NCBI GenBank assembly: GCA_930367215.1
Contig: OV884059.1
Span: 73,689,393 to 73,753,392 of the forward strand
Direction of reading: 5' to 3'
Origin: Pollenia angustigena
Taxonomy: Eukaryota > Arthropoda > Insecta > Diptera > Polleniidae
DNA length: 64,000 nucleotides
Shown: piece by piece, positions 11,998 to 23,396 of the stretch
How the letters are laid out: every line of letters starts with the position of its first letter
Numbering within the stretch: position 1 is the first letter of the stretch
Program-made: the position numbers and the translations under genes
Notes under the pieces: model-generated
Told to the model about the DNA's origin: nothing
What the model saw: the letters and a program-made list of their open reading frames with translations, nothing else
The model's database searches: none

Positions 11998-13653
11998 ATG
12001 GGCATTTTACCCGAAGGTGCACCTCTATCGTGGGAAGAGACAAAAGCTTTGTCTAAACACGTCCAAAAACATGGTGTTCAACAATTTATTAACCTCTACC
12101 AGAAATCTAAAGACCGCAAAGGAGATCCCTTTAAATGGGGCGATGAAATTGAATATATGATTATTAAATTTAATCATGACACAAAGGAAGCCAAAGTATC
12201 ATGCAAATCGGAAGACCTTTTAAAAATTTTAAATAAAAGAGAAGAACACAATGAAGGCACTGCTTTATGGCGTCCTGAATTTGGGGCCTATCAGATAGAA
12301 AGTTCCCCTCTTGAGCCATTCAAAGGTTCATTTACACATTTTAAAACCGTTGAACCTGATATGCGCCTGCGGCGAAAAGAAATTCAAGAACTATTGGATG
12401 AAGATGAATGCGTAATAACAGTAGTGAACTCTTTACGTTTTGGTTGTAAAAACTTTACATACCCATCTTATGAGACCAGACCAGAGGATCCCGATTGCTA
12501 TGCCAAATCACTGTATATACCAGATGAGGCCATTTTTGCCGGTCATTATCGTTATTATATGCTAGCGCGTAATATGCTGCTAAGACGTGGAGAGAGAATG
12601 CAAATTAAAATAAAAGTGTTTAAGGATGAAAATACTAAGTTGCCTATTGACGGTGCTCCAATTAAGGAACCAGATGTGGCTATGTTGGACACAACATTTG
12701 GTAGTAATTTACAAGTTACTGTACAAGGAGCTGATATGACAGAAGCCCGTTATCTGTATGATCAATTGGCACCTTTATGTCCAGTTATTCAAGCTATTAC
12801 TGCAGCTGCCCCTATACATCGCGGTTATTTGACAGATATAGATAACAGCTATTTTTTCATTGGCGATGGCTTTGATGAACGTAGCGCGGAAGAACGAGGT
12901 ATAAAGCCTATTAAATTCGACAAATGTCGTTTGACAAAAAAACGTTGGGATTCTATAGATTCTTACCTCACTCCCGAAGCTGAAATATATAATGATATTG
13001 AGTTGTATTATGATCAGGAAGTATATAAACATTTACGTAATGAAGGCGTTGATCATGCCTTGGCCCAACACGTAGCCCACATATTCATGCGTGATCCCTT
13101 GCTTATGTTTTCCGCGATTATAGATCAAAATGATGAGGAAGAAACTGGCCATTTCGATAACATTAGCACCTCAACTTGGCAGACGTTGCGCTTTAAACCT
13201 GCTTTGCCCAACTCCGAACTCGGTTGGAGAGTTGAGTTTCGTCCTTGTGATATTCAACTAACTGATTTCGAAAATGCTGCCATTTCATGTTTTGTTATAC
13301 TCTTAACTCGCGTAATTCTTTACTACCGCTTAACATTCCTTATGCCCATTAGCAAAGTGGATGAAAACATGCAAATTGCTGAAAAACGTGATGCCTGTCG
13401 TAAGGAGAAATTTTGGTTTCGCAAAAACATTACAACATCTCAAACCCAAATAAATGGTGCTACAAATGGTGACATTAATCATCAAAATATTAAGTTGAAT
13501 GGCCACTGTCATAAAACGAGTACAAACGGTTTTAGCAATGGATATCTTAAGAGAGATTTCATTGAAAATAATGGTATTACAAATGGTTTCTCGCATGATT
13601 GTCATGCTAAAGAGTTGGAACTTATGACTATCGAGGAAATATTTAATGGAAAG
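11998..13653 (+). CDS. Gclc: Glutamate-cysteine ligase catalytic subunit, first coding exon
   Basis: This exon encodes residues 1-552 of a protein that spliced exons extend to about 650 residues, near the usual animal length. The enzyme joins glutamate to cysteine using ATP, the first and limiting step of cytosolic glutathione synthesis. The start MGILPEGAPLSWEETKALS matches the family N-terminus, fixing the ATG. Family landmarks are GDEIEYM (E50, E52 region) and RPEFGAYQIESSP (residues 92-104), both supplying metal/substrate-site glutamates, RFGCKNFTYP around Cys150, and later WRVEFRPCDIQLTDFENAA. Residues about 480-545 are an Asn/Gly-rich insertion (repeated TNG/NG), a variable loop in insect orthologues. 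A donor GTAAGG follows ..EEIFNGK at phase 0; reading on gives only a short tail to a stop at 13686. Its regulatory subunit partner is not in the window. Confidence 0.97.
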
Positions 13654-13705
13654 GTAAGGATAGATATAAGAAAAAAGTGTTTCTGAGATTGATTTGTAGC
13701 ATTTA

Positions 13706-13848
13706 GTCTGGGTTTACACAATGAAAGTTTTCTTTTAGAAAGTCTGACTTTATAGATGAGAGGGGAAGAGAACAGGCTATTCTTCTCTCCCCTCTCATCT
13801 ATAAACTCAAACTTTTTGAAAGAAAACTTTCATAGTGTGAACCCAGAC
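13706..13848. mobile_element. Fold-back MITE, 143 bp, TTA TSD
   Basis: Nearly the whole length is one hairpin. Ends are GTCTGGGTTTACAC.. and ..GTGTGAACCCAGAC, arms about 68 bp with few mismatches, flanked by TTA on both sides (13703-13705, 13849-13851). It sits 52 bp inside the Gclc donor site, so the hairpin would lie in the nascent transcript close to the 5' splice site. Confidence 0.85.
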
Positions 13849-13869
13849 TTATGTACGCTTGTAAACACC

Positions 13870-14148
13870 CAGGGTTACCGCTCACCGACTAAAGTCGCAA
13901 TTTGACCCCTTTTTGGCGGTCTATGATTTTTTGTGAGATGTTTTAAACTCATCTTATTTTGCCTTTTTTTAATTTTGTGGCGGTGTTTCCCCTTTTTTAA
14001 CAAAAACTAATCAGAATAACGAACAGCATTCTTGTTTTTTTGACACATTGGCATGAATAAAATAAAGCTTTTTAGAGAATTTCTATATAAAAATTTAAAA
14101 ACCCTCGTCTTGAGTTAGAAATTATTTTTATTATACATAAGCCACTCG
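13870..14148. repeat. Remnant of a hAT-like end (CAGGGTTACCG type)
   Basis: Starts CAGGGTTACCGCTCACCGAC and continues with GTCGCAATTTGACCCC. The reverse complement of 42880-42990 matches this (CAGTGTTACCG.. then GTCGCAATTTGACCC), so both are ends of one family. No partner end or TSD was found here, so the copy is truncated. Confidence 0.5.
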
Positions 14149-15545
14149 CATCCCGAAAAGCGACCAAAACTAAGTTTTAAATTAAAAAAAAAAAATTAGT
14201 TTCAAAAGATTGATCTAAGCTACTTGGGACACATTTTGCTAACAACAATAGGTAATAAGTTACATGGATGAGAAAGAACACCTGTATGGCCAAAATGTCA
14301 AACTTTGACCTACTTTAACTCAGAAACTTTTTGACCGATCTTGTGGAAAATTTGTGTCTAAGCTACTATCCAAAAGGACTAACCTAGGTCCAAATCGGAA
14401 GACATCGATTAAAAACTTGACAGGAAATCCCCCATATGTATATGAACCTTAAAATATAATAGAAGAGTTAAGTGATTAGCGCAAGTGGCCTTGCGAGAGA
14501 AAAAATGCTCTTTTATTAAATCTAACAACAAAATAGACAATGTTTTCGTTACCCTGCATTTACACATGCAAGTTATTACTTGGAAGTAGAGAATACATAG
14601 CATCGAAAATGTCACCGAAATATTCGAATGTAATACAGTACCCATGTTCTGTAACCAAAATTACTAAAATTGAAATTATAACCGTCGGCTATACCAAATA
14701 ATGTAAAGTGCGACTTCAATGTTTGTTGCTTGCAAACGAGCTTTGAAAACATTCGTACAATAAACAATGAAAAAATGTGCCAAGAACAAAATATTGGGTG
14801 GTATTATTGATTCCGTTCCGCAAGTGCGGAAAGCAATTTTTATGCGGAGGCCAAATTTGTAATTATTCATTCCGTTTGTGTATCTCCCGTTGTTGCGGTA
14901 TCATCTCTACCTTGACGGTATTGCCATATTATTGATTCTGCAATGTAGATATATTTCTTCATGTTGCCTGTTCTTGATAGTCTTTTACATATACTGCTTG
15001 TCAAAATGTACAAAAATTGAAAGCTGTGACGTAGGCTGCACTCAATTTGTAAGCAATTTACTTCCAAGATATCAACAACAACACAATTTATAAACTTGTA
15101 CTCAGCTGTTAAATTGAGAGTAATATTGCCAAACAAATGGAAAGGTGAAATTGAAAGCCATCTCGTGGTCAATTTAAAAATTAAATTAATTAAACTTGTT
15201 TGTAAAGCATTTATCTGGCTAAATTCCAATTTTTAAAACTTTTTCTCTGTAATGTTAATTTTTTATAGTTGTAAAAGTGTGAAATTTTTGGGTACTTGAG
15301 TAATCAATAGCAAAAAAAATCATCTTCACTGGAAAAAATTAATCCGCCACAAATTAATAAAATCAAAAACAAACAAATATGAAAGATTACATAAAATAGT
15401 TTGCTTGTATTTTCCAAAATCGAGTACCGATAAGCAAACGAGTTAAGTAGTCAAAAGTGTAAACATTTTTTAACACTTCAATTATTTGCCATCAGCTGTT
15501 GCCTTTATTTTACGAATTTTAACAAATTTTGCGTTCGCATACTTT
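14149..15545. other. Unassigned AT-rich intronic DNA with one shared repeat
   Basis: No gene seen. The stretch near 14970-15070 (GATAGTCTTTTACATATACT, then a 'gctgtgacgtaggctgc' phrase) is repeated inside the hAT element at about 39505-39605, showing a dispersed repeat about 100 bp long. Part of 14520-14600 resembles, in reverse complement, 2280-2325 of the duplicated unit. Confidence 0.5.
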
Positions 15546-15984
15546 CCCTAGAGGGAAGCAAACTGACACCAAAGTAGTCCCGTGATAGGTCTTTGGTGGA
15601 AGAGACCGGTTCTAATTTCAGCACTTTCTATGAATAAGACCTATCACTTTTACAGACGTGTATTTTAGCCCCGCATACAATTTGAACTATTAATTAATCA
15701 CATTTGATTTTGTAATCTAAGCAGCGAATGGACGCTTAAAAAAAACAAAATAATATATTTTGTTAATTAAATTATTTAACATAATAGTGAACAATTTAAA
15801 ACGATCAAATTAAATAAAATAAATCAGTAAAAATATATATGTACGTATGAATGTTCATACATGTGTATACATATTCTGAAAAAAACATTTAAATTCTGGT
15901 TTTTCTTTTGTTGTTGTAAAATACAATAAATAATAAAAATATTAAAGCAAAGCAAAACGGTGAAAAACAAAAACAACTCTTTGC

Positions 15985-17502
15985 ATGAGTACAAACAGTG
16001 AAACAACACTAAGACAAAATGAAAGAAACGTTTACGTTTTAGTTAATGCAAATGAAAATAATGCAGAAATAAATAAAACCAAACAAAACAATATTAACTA
16101 CCTAACGGCTAAGCCAATTACTCGAGCACGTTCCCTCTCACCCTCGGTATTTACACAAACGGTGGATAGTGACTCATTAAAAAAACTACAACAAGATTTG
16201 GTGACAAGTGTTGCCAGGCCAGCAAGTATTGCCGTGACGTCAAAAACAAATTTAGTGGGCAATGATACCATGAACTTAAACTCAAATGCAATGGAAAACC
16301 CCCCTGTAAAAAGTTGTCAAAAGCCTACAGTACAAGTTGGTATGGACAGGTACATAACAGTGCTTAAACGGGGACGCAGCCCTACCTCTGCAGCAGTTGC
16401 TTCGGCCTCAAAAGTACCATCTTTTGATAAAATAAATACACAAAATCGTTTCGCGATTCTGGAGGATGAATCCTCTGAAGCACCAAACGTCATTAAATCG
16501 TCTAAGCCACCCCCGATATACCTTAGAGAGCAAAACTCTAATGAGTTAATAAAAAGTTTAATTTCGGAGATAGGTGAAAATTCCTTTTATGTAGCTGCAA
16601 TAAAGCGCGGTATCATTAACGAGACTAAAATACAGGTGAATCACGAGGATGATTTTCGAAAGGTAATTACAAGATTTGAGACTCTGAATAAAAACTTTTA
16701 TACGTATCAACTGAAGAGCAGTAAAGGTCTTCAGGTAGTAATCAAGGGCATAGACTCATGCGTAGACCCAGGGGAAATTAAAGCTTTTTTGGAAGAGAAG
16801 GGCTTTAAAATCAAAAACGTAACAAATATCAAAAATAGGGAAAAAAATCCCCAACCACTATTTCGAGTGGAGCTTGAACCCGGCGACGTTAAGCTCAAAA
16901 AAAATGAAACGCATCCAATTTATAATTTGAAATATATTCTGTACAGAAGGGTAACTATTAAGGAGCCGCACAAAAGAAATGGTCCTGTTCAATGTCTAAA
17001 CTGCCAGGAATTTGGCCATACTAAGGCATACTGCTACTTACCCCCTGTTTGCGTAGTATGTGGTGAATTACATGGAACAGTTCTTTGCGACAAGTCTAAA
17101 ACCGACCCCAACGTAAAAAAATGTAGCAACTGTGGCGGTAATCACACTGCCAATTATAGAGGATGCCCTGTATATACTATCGTCAAGCAGTCGGTCGGAC
17201 CGAAAACTAATCCCCCTCAAATGCAGGTAACAAATCAGGTTAACACAAATGCAATTCAAGCCCCCCAGCCTAGTAATAACAGAACCTCTTACGCTAACGT
17301 CCTAAAATCAAACCATGAGCCAATGCAAGGTGCCTCGCCAAGTAATGATGAAACTCAATTTTCTAATTTAAGTCGTTTAGAAAAAACCATGGAAACATTA
17401 GTGCAAACAGTAAATAATTTTACGAACACAATGGGTAATATGATGCAGGAAATGCTTAGAATGCAATCGATGTTATTGCAAGCTGTACTTAACAAACCAT
17501 GA
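15985..17502 (+). CDS. LINE ORF1: gag-like nucleic-acid-binding protein
   Basis: This is a 505-residue protein. The N-terminal 200 residues are polar and low in complexity. Residues about 240-325 look like the RNA-binding-like domain that precedes zinc knuckles in Jockey-clade gag proteins (GLQVVIKGIDSCVDPGEIKA). Three zinc knuckles follow between about 335 and 395: CLNCQEFGHTKAYC (CX2CX4HX4C), CVVCGELHGTVLC and CSNCGGNHTANYRGC. The C-terminal 45 residues form a probable amphipathic helix rich in Met/Leu. Such proteins package LINE RNA and aid target-primed reverse transcription. The ORF is intact. Its stop overlaps the ORF2 start in the string ATGA, so ORF2 may be translated by re-initiation. 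The start was chosen at the first ATG after a long A-rich leader. Confidence 0.93.
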   Translation: MSTNSETTLRQNERNVYVLVNANENNAEINKTKQNNINYLTAKPITRARSLSPSVFTQTVDSDSLKKLQQDLVTSVARPASIAVTSKTNLVGNDTMNLNSNAMENPPVKSCQKPTVQVGMDRYITVLKRGRSPTSAAVASASKVPSFDKINTQNRFAILEDESSEAPNVIKSSKPPPIYLREQNSNELIKSLISEIGENSFYVAAIKRGIINETKIQVNHEDDFRKVITRFETLNKNFYTYQLKSSKGLQVVIKGIDSCVDPGEIKAFLEEKGFKIKNVTNIKNREKNPQPLFRVELEPGDVKLKKNETHPIYNLKYILYRRVTIKEPHKRNGPVQCLNCQEFGHTKAYCYLPPVCVVCGELHGTVLCDKSKTDPNVKKCSNCGGNHTANYRGCPVYTIVKQSVGPKTNPPQMQVTNQVNTNAIQAPQPSNNRTSYANVLKSNHEPMQGASPSNDETQFSNLSRLEKTMETLVQTVNNFTNTMGNMMQEMLRMQSMLLQAVLNKP

Positions 17503-20148
17503 ACTGTTTAAAAATTTGTTTTTGGAACGCAAACGGCATCCGCCAACATAAAAATGAATTAGAATACTTTCTTAAAAATAAACAAATTGATGTCATGATG
17601 ATTTCTGAAACTCATTTGACCTCAAGAAGTACGTTTAAAATAAATGGTTATATACTATATGATACCAAGGACCCTCGAGATAGAGCTTGTGGAGGTTCTG
17701 CCATTTTAATAAAGGCCCGAGTCAAACACTACCTAATGTGTGATCATCGTGAAGATTATCTCCAGGCAACGAACATTTGCGTTGAGGAATTAAATAGAAA
17801 CCTAATAATTTCATCGTTATACTCCCCGCCTAGATTTTCAATATCGGAGGACCAATATTGTAAATATTTTAAATCATTGGGACCGTGTTTCCTAGCCGCT
17901 GGCGATTATAACGCTAAACATACCATCTGGGGGTCGCGACTTATAACACCAAAGGGTCGTGTTTTATTTAACATAATTTCTAAAATGGATTTAAATGTGG
18001 TAGCGAGCGGACAACCAACATATTGGCCCACTGATCTTCAAAAAATTCCAGATGTCATAGATTTCGGCGTGGTTAAAAACATTCCCATAGAAACGATTCA
18101 AGTTGAAGCCTCCCTAGATTTATCTTCCGACCACACACCTACAATTGTTACTATAATGAACCCCAATAGAATTGTACCTCCGACGACAGCTACGCAAATT
18201 AATTGGTTGAAATATAAAAAATATCTCAGTACCCATTGCACAGAAAATATTCCGCTCAGTACACCGGATTATGTAGATCGCTCTATTGACAATTTTGACA
18301 GTTTTCTGAAACTAGCTGTTCAACATTCCAATATTGCCCCCAAAAAAACAAAAACTATTAAAATATATTCCACAGATGTCGAGCATCTTTTGTCTGAAAA
18401 AAGGAGGGCTCGAAGAGAGTGGCAATTGCACAGATCCCCTCAACTTAAGAACTTGCTTAAAGAGTGTACAAAAAGACTAAGAAAGTTACTGCAGACTAAG
18501 AAAACGGCTTCTCTGGAAAAATATCTTAAGGAACTTGATGCAACCCCACAATCAGACTACTCATTATGGCGTGCAGCTAGAAATCTCAAAAGGCCAGTTG
18601 TCTCTAAACCACCATTAAGAAACTTGAATGGAAGTTGGGCAAGAAATGATGTTGAAAAAGGAAATCGGTTTGTCAATCATTTAAAAAACGTATTTACCCC
18701 AAATATATCTCACGATATTGCGGTCGAGTTACCACCTGTTGCTGCTAGAGCAGCTGTTCCGCTAAGATTTGAGATAAGAGAAATCGAAAAGGCTATTTGT
18801 GATTTAAACCCCAAAAAGGCTCCTGGTTTTGACAAGATCAGCAACAAAATGCTTTTGGAGCTACCCAGCATAGCAAAGAAAATTATTCTTTTAATTTTTA
18901 ATGCTATTTTACGCCTTGAATACTATCCCCAAAAGTGGAAGGTCTCCTTAGTCACCATGATACCTAAACCTGGAAAGGATCACACAAAAGTTGAGTCATA
19001 TAGGCCTATAAGCTTACTTTCTAATATATCAAAGCTGTTTGTTAGCGTCAAAATTAACCCCAATTTTAAATGATAATAGATGTATTCCTAACCACCAATT
19101 CGGCTTTAGAAGAGAACACAGCACAATTGAGCAAACCCATCGTATAGTAAACGCAATAAGAAAAGCCTTTGAAGAAAAAAAATATTGTTCCGCTCTCTTC
19201 ATCGATGTTTCTCAAGCTTTCGATAAAGTCTGGCATGAAGGCTTATTACATAAATTGAAGCTAAACTTACCAGTAAACACACACAAGCTGTTAGAAAGCT
19301 ACTTAGTCGGTCGAAAGTTTATTATTAAAGAAGGTGATTATTTAAGCTCTCCTCAGCAAATTGACGCTGGAGTCCCTCAGGGAAGCATCCTGGGCCCACT
19401 TTTATACTTAATATATACCTCGGATATGCCAACAAACAACTACACACAAACTTCAACATTTGCTGATGATACAGCTTTTTTGAGCGTGCACGAAAACCGT
19501 CAAGAAGCATCTCGATACCTACAGGATCATATATTTCAACTCGAACTATGGTTAAAGCAATGGAGGATAGAGGTCAATGAGCAAAAATGCGTACATATAA
19601 CATTCACCTTGCGTCGGGAATCATGCCCCCCTATTAAAATCAATAATCAAATAATACCTCAAAATTCGCATAAAAAATACCTCGGTATTCATCTAGATCG
19701 CCGTTTAACGTGGAAAAGCCATATAGAGGCAAAATTAACTCAAATGAAACTAAAAGCCATCCAAATTCATTGGCTTATTGGAAGAAACTCTGTCCTTAGT
19801 CTCGACTGCAAACTTCTTCTTTACAACTCCATCTTAAAGCCAATCTGGTGCTATGGTATTCAGTTATGGGGCACTGCCTCGGCCTCTAATATCGAAAAAA
19901 TTCAAAGGCGCCAAAATAAACTACTTCGAATAATCACAGCTGCCCCTTGGTATGTTAAAAACTCAAATATTCACAAGGATCTCAATGTTCCATTAGTTAA
20001 AACTATGATTACGAAATATGCAGTAAAATACTTAAAAAGGCTCGAATTGCACCCGAACCCACTAGCACGAAATATTTTAAATGATAGCGGCCACACTCGC
20101 TTAAGAAGAAGAGACACTGCGGCACTTGTCCAATTAGATGAGCGATAG
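17499..20148 (+). pseudogene. LINE ORF2: endonuclease-reverse transcriptase, one frameshift
   Basis: Residues 1 to about 230 are an apurinic-type endonuclease: KICFWNANGI, MMISETHL, AAGDYNAKHTIWG and LSSDHTPTI carry the usual Asn, Glu, Asp/Asn and Asp/His catalytic set. The RT follows: SLVTMIPKPGK, SYRPISLLSN, LFIDVSQAFDKVWH, GVPQGSILGPLLYLIY and STFADDTAFLS (catalytic FADD). The C-terminal domain includes KLLLYNSILKPIWCYGIQLWG, typical of Jockey. The first frame runs 17499-19073; the continuation is in another frame from about 19039. A small indel between roughly 19030 and 19045, in the short stretch linking RT blocks, breaks it. A single such lesion in an otherwise clean 880-codon frame points to a young copy or a sequencing error. 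Confidence 0.92.
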
Positions 20149-20688
20149 ACACCTATAAAAGTGAACAGAACCCGCGATGAACAAAATTTTTGTCTGGCAC
20201 TGGCAGGACAAAAAATAATATTAGGTTAAGATTTGATTAATTATTGTTAGTTCATATTTAATATATGAAGATTCAATAAATAAATAATGAAAAAAAAAAA
20301 AAAAAAAAAAACTTTTACATGGGGTTGTCATTGGAGGGGGTCAACTGACACCATTTGACCAGTCACAAATCTATTCTCAATGGACGTGTTTAGTGACAGT
20401 TACTAAAATGTAGTATTATTTCAATGCGATGTAGGATAATTTCAAAAAAGAAAGTCCTAGAATTAAATTCAAGAGCCAAATTTTAGAAAGTCCCGAAAAA
20501 ATGTATCACACCACTGGTGAAGACTGTACTGTAACTCATTACTTTTTCTACCTTTTTGTTCTTCATAAACCAGTTACATGATTGGTTCTCCTTTCACTGG
20601 TCATGAGTTTTTTCTTTTTGTACCTGTTCTATTTTCACAACTCCCAGGACCAGTCTGTTGGACCAATTGGCACAAATTTCCCGCAGGG

Positions 20689-21233
20689 TTTTTGTACAAC
20701 AGCTTTTTGTGAGAGGAAATTTTTCAGTTAACTAATTTACTGCATTTTACTGTAAAACTACTCAAACGCACATAATGTTACATAAACACTTTTTCTGTAA
20801 ATTGGCGAGTAATTTCCTTACGTGACAGCTGGTACTCGCCAAAAAAACTGTGTCTGTTTAAGTGAGAAAAACAGCTGTTAGTTTCAATATATGGCATTTT
20901 TGTTTTATTTCGCACATTTCAATCGAAAAGTTTCTCGAAGCGAGAGTTAAAGAACATGGGCACAGGTTGCATGAATGTTTACACAGTCAAGTGGAAGTTC
21001 CTTATAAATTAGAGTTACCAATTGCGAAATAGAGCTTCATTTCTAAATAAACAGTTGGCATTAATAATTATTATTACTTTTTTTAATGAGATTGATGTTT
21101 TAAAACTTAAATCAATTGTCTTATTTTTTATATTTGCAAAAAAAAAATATATGTATGTATATAATTAAAACTATAATTACTGTTTCTGCAATCAAGTCTA
21201 TTTGGTAGCACTGTTAATGTTTTTGACATTAAT
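20689..21233. other. Unassigned AT-rich intronic DNA
   Basis: No gene seen. A weak inverted pair (GGCGAGTAATTTCC at about 20803 and GGTACTCGCC at about 20831) is the only structure noticed. Confidence 0.5.
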
Positions 21234-21370
21234 GGCCTGTTCGTCGATAGCGAATGAAGACTTCGTTCGCTTAACTTACATGTAAAACAAAAACAATATT
21301 TTAAAATTTGTTTTTGTTTTAAATGTAATTTAAGCGAACGAAGTCTTCATTCGCTATCGACGAACAGGCC
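21234..21370. mobile_element. Hairpin MITE with GGCCTGTTCG ends
   Basis: An almost perfect palindrome: arms of about 60 bp differ at only a couple of positions, running GGCCTGTTCGTCGATAGCG inward to TAAAACAAAAAC. The loop is about 15 bp. A relative with the same ends and the same TAAAACAAAAAC core but different mid-arms is at 63306-63440. No clear TSD. Confidence 0.85.
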
Positions 21371-21906
21371 TTTACTTTCCAGTAAAAAAATAGAGCTTAT
21401 AAGGGAGAGAAACCCAATACACATGATTTTTATATGGCGAATTCCCAATTGGAAGCACTACTTTTTTTCTCTCTGCTAAAAAACAATTTGACGACTGATT
21501 TCGTTATAAAAAAATTTAATTTATATGTTCGGTAATATTTCGGGAATGAGCTTAAACACATTTTAAAACCATTGCAATACAACCGGCTTCCATGTAAGGG
21601 AATAACAGAAGCACTTACAACCTGCTTAGGGATAATGCGAAGATATTTAATCATTTAATTAAAAATTCACTTAAATGGTATTCGCTTCTCTGCTGCTTCT
21701 TAGTAATGTGTAATTGCCAGCGCATATATCAGCACTCATTTAGTTTTCGTGCTTCCAGAGACCTAAAAATTTTTTATCGGGTTGTTGCAAGTGTCCAAAA
21801 ATCACTGTATTCAGATGTCTTGCAAGTTTAGCTGCAACTACGAAAAATTTTATGGTGTTAGTGAAAAAGATTGAGTGTATTGAGTTTTTCCAACTTGCAC
21901 TTGCAC
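21371..21906. other. Unassigned AT-rich intronic DNA
   Basis: No gene, repeat or inverted structure could be supported here. Short open frames on both strands show no family resemblance. Confidence 0.5.
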
Positions 21907-22386
21907 ATCGTCGGTTGATAATTTAATTGTCGTATGTGGATTCCAAAAGTTTCGAGTAAAATTGAGTTTGAAGATTTAAAATTGCTTCAGTAAATACCAC
22001 ATACGACAAACTCAACACTCCATATCCGTATGAGGTATCGAAAAACTTATAACGCCAAATGATCAGGGGCCTAATTCTGGCATTCGTGATAGTAAATTCT
22101 CGATTTGAAAGCAATTTTATTTCTAATTACTTCAGTCGCTACTGAACGTATCGAAATTATTTGTTCAGTATTGTGAAACTCAATTTAATGCTTTACAACA
22201 GTTAAAAAATAATTCCGATACGTTCAGTATTGACTGAAATAATTAGATATTAAATTGCTTTCGAATCGAGAAAGTACTCGATCACGACTGCCAGAATCAG
22301 ACCCCAGGTCGGAAAACCCAAGGAATCGATCTTAACTCAAAACCGCAAAAAATCCACATACGACAATTAAATTATCAACCGACGAT
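21907..22386. mobile_element. Inverted-repeat element with 34-bp perfect TIRs
   Basis: ATCGTCGGTTGATAATTTAA at 21907 is exactly mirrored at 22353-22386; the identity extends over 34 bp. A 'ccacatacgacaa' internal repetition of the TIR occurs near 22000. A second inverted-repeat element is nested at 22064-22307. No transposase; TSD not resolved. Confidence 0.8.
22064..22307. mobile_element. Nested fold-back element with long arms
   Basis: The left arm starts CAGGGGCCTAATTCTGG and the mirrored right arm starts CTGGGGTCTGATTCTGG (reverse complement). Pairing continues for about 100 bp through 'ctcgattYgaaagcaat' and 'cagtcNNtactgaacgtatc' with moderate divergence. The whole 244 bp is essentially a hairpin inside the 21907-22386 element. 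Confidence 0.7.
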
Positions 22387-22786
22387 TATGTAAATACCAT
22401 GTTAGATTTCATATAAAACTTCGCAAATTGCCATTTGCTCATTCGCAAAACCATTTGCACCAAACCAAGATATCTTTTATTTCAGTCGGAAAATGTCAAC
22501 AACGCAAGATGTTTTTTGTTTGATTCGTTGTATGTATGTAATCTCAAATCGAGATAAGAAAGCAAAAAAGGTTAAAAAAAACATGGTGAAAAAATTATTG
22601 TTATTAAAAAATAAAATAAACCAAAATTAAAGAAAAATTTATGTTGAAAAATTAGCTTTCAATGCCAACATATCGTATAGACACCAAATTTTTTCAACAA
22701 ACGTATGCTTACCAACATATGGCAGGCATTTGTTTACGATATCAGCAAACTTTTGTTCACAATTATAGCATATCGTCTAGACACAA

Positions 22787-22915
22787 TCACCCCTATCGTG
22801 AATAAAAATTCCTTGGGAGTTTTTTCAATTTTCCCATTTTTACAATTGAATTAACAAAGGAAAAATGGAAAAAGGGAAAAAACTCCCAAGTAATTTTTAT
22901 TCACGATAGGGGTGA
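22787..22915. mobile_element. Hairpin MITE with CACCCCTATCG ends
   Basis: TCACCCCTATCGTGAATAAA is mirrored at the right end; arms of about 60 bp meet at a short A/T loop. The same terminal cap TCACCCCTATCG occurs on the larger element at 53485-54013, so the two share a terminal family while their interiors differ. Confidence 0.8.
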
Positions 22916-23029
22916 ATATTTTTTGCTTTTCAACAAATTTTTTACGTATGTTGACAAATATTTTATTTGTTGAAAGTCATATGCTAAAATTATTTAAAAA
23001 GCCTCACAGTTTTATAATTGGTTGCAGTT

Positions 23030-23390
23030 CTAACGTTATGGTAAGTTATGGGCCGGCCGGCAGTGTCTGTAACACTTCAAAATATTGGTCATATAACCAT
23101 TTTATAGTATCCCGATCGACTCAATCGCTATCTTGAGTCGATATAACGATGTCTGTCCGGCCGACTGGCTGGTTGCTTACTTTGTAGTGTGCAAAGTACA
23201 GGTCGCAATTATTTGATAAAATTTGGTACATGGTACTAAATATATATTGTTATTGAAAACGGTGAGGAACGGTCCATAATTTCTCAAAGATACTAACTAC
23301 TTTTCAGATTAGAATCTTTGTGCCAATAAACCATTTTTTTTTATCTTGGTATTAAGATTAAACTTTATATTCTAAATCTATAGTTCCTAT
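23030..23390 (-). repeat. Fragment of the GTATAGTCGG fly repeat
   Basis: On the minus strand this reads GCGACCTGTACTTTGC, then a GGCCGGACAGACATCG segment and GACTCAAGATAGCGATTGAG. The order is the same as in the + strand copy at 41193-41912. An unrelated inverted-repeat element interrupts downstream at 23397. Confidence 0.6.
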
Positions 23391-23396
23391 ACAATT

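Larger units (their letters stand above)
15654..20310 (+). mobile_element. Full-length Jockey-type LINE with 8-bp TSD and poly(A)
   Basis: A 4657-bp element with about 330 bp of 5' UTR, ORF1, overlapping ORF2, a 140-bp 3' UTR and an A-tail of about 21 bases. ACTTTTAC occurs at both borders (15646-15653 and 20311-20318). It interrupts a repeat whose intact copy at 25019 reads straight through 'cctatcacttttacatgggg', which is a direct empty-site proof. The element is in the same orientation as Gclc. The A-rich tail and nearly intact ORFs indicate a recent insertion. Confidence 0.93.
15546..20688. mobile_element. CCCT-type element, interrupted by the LINE; 2-bp TSD TT
   Basis: Begins CCCTAGAGGGAAGC at 15546 and ends TTTCCCGCAGGG at 20688. 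Removing the LINE and one target duplication leaves 478 bp, exactly the length of the uninterrupted copy at 25019-25496. TT flanks both sides. No coding capacity of its own. Confidence 0.8.

Noticed and set aside
12775..13605. Minus-strand frames of 85-91 codons inside the Gclc exon
   Set aside because: Shadows of the conserved + strand coding sequence.
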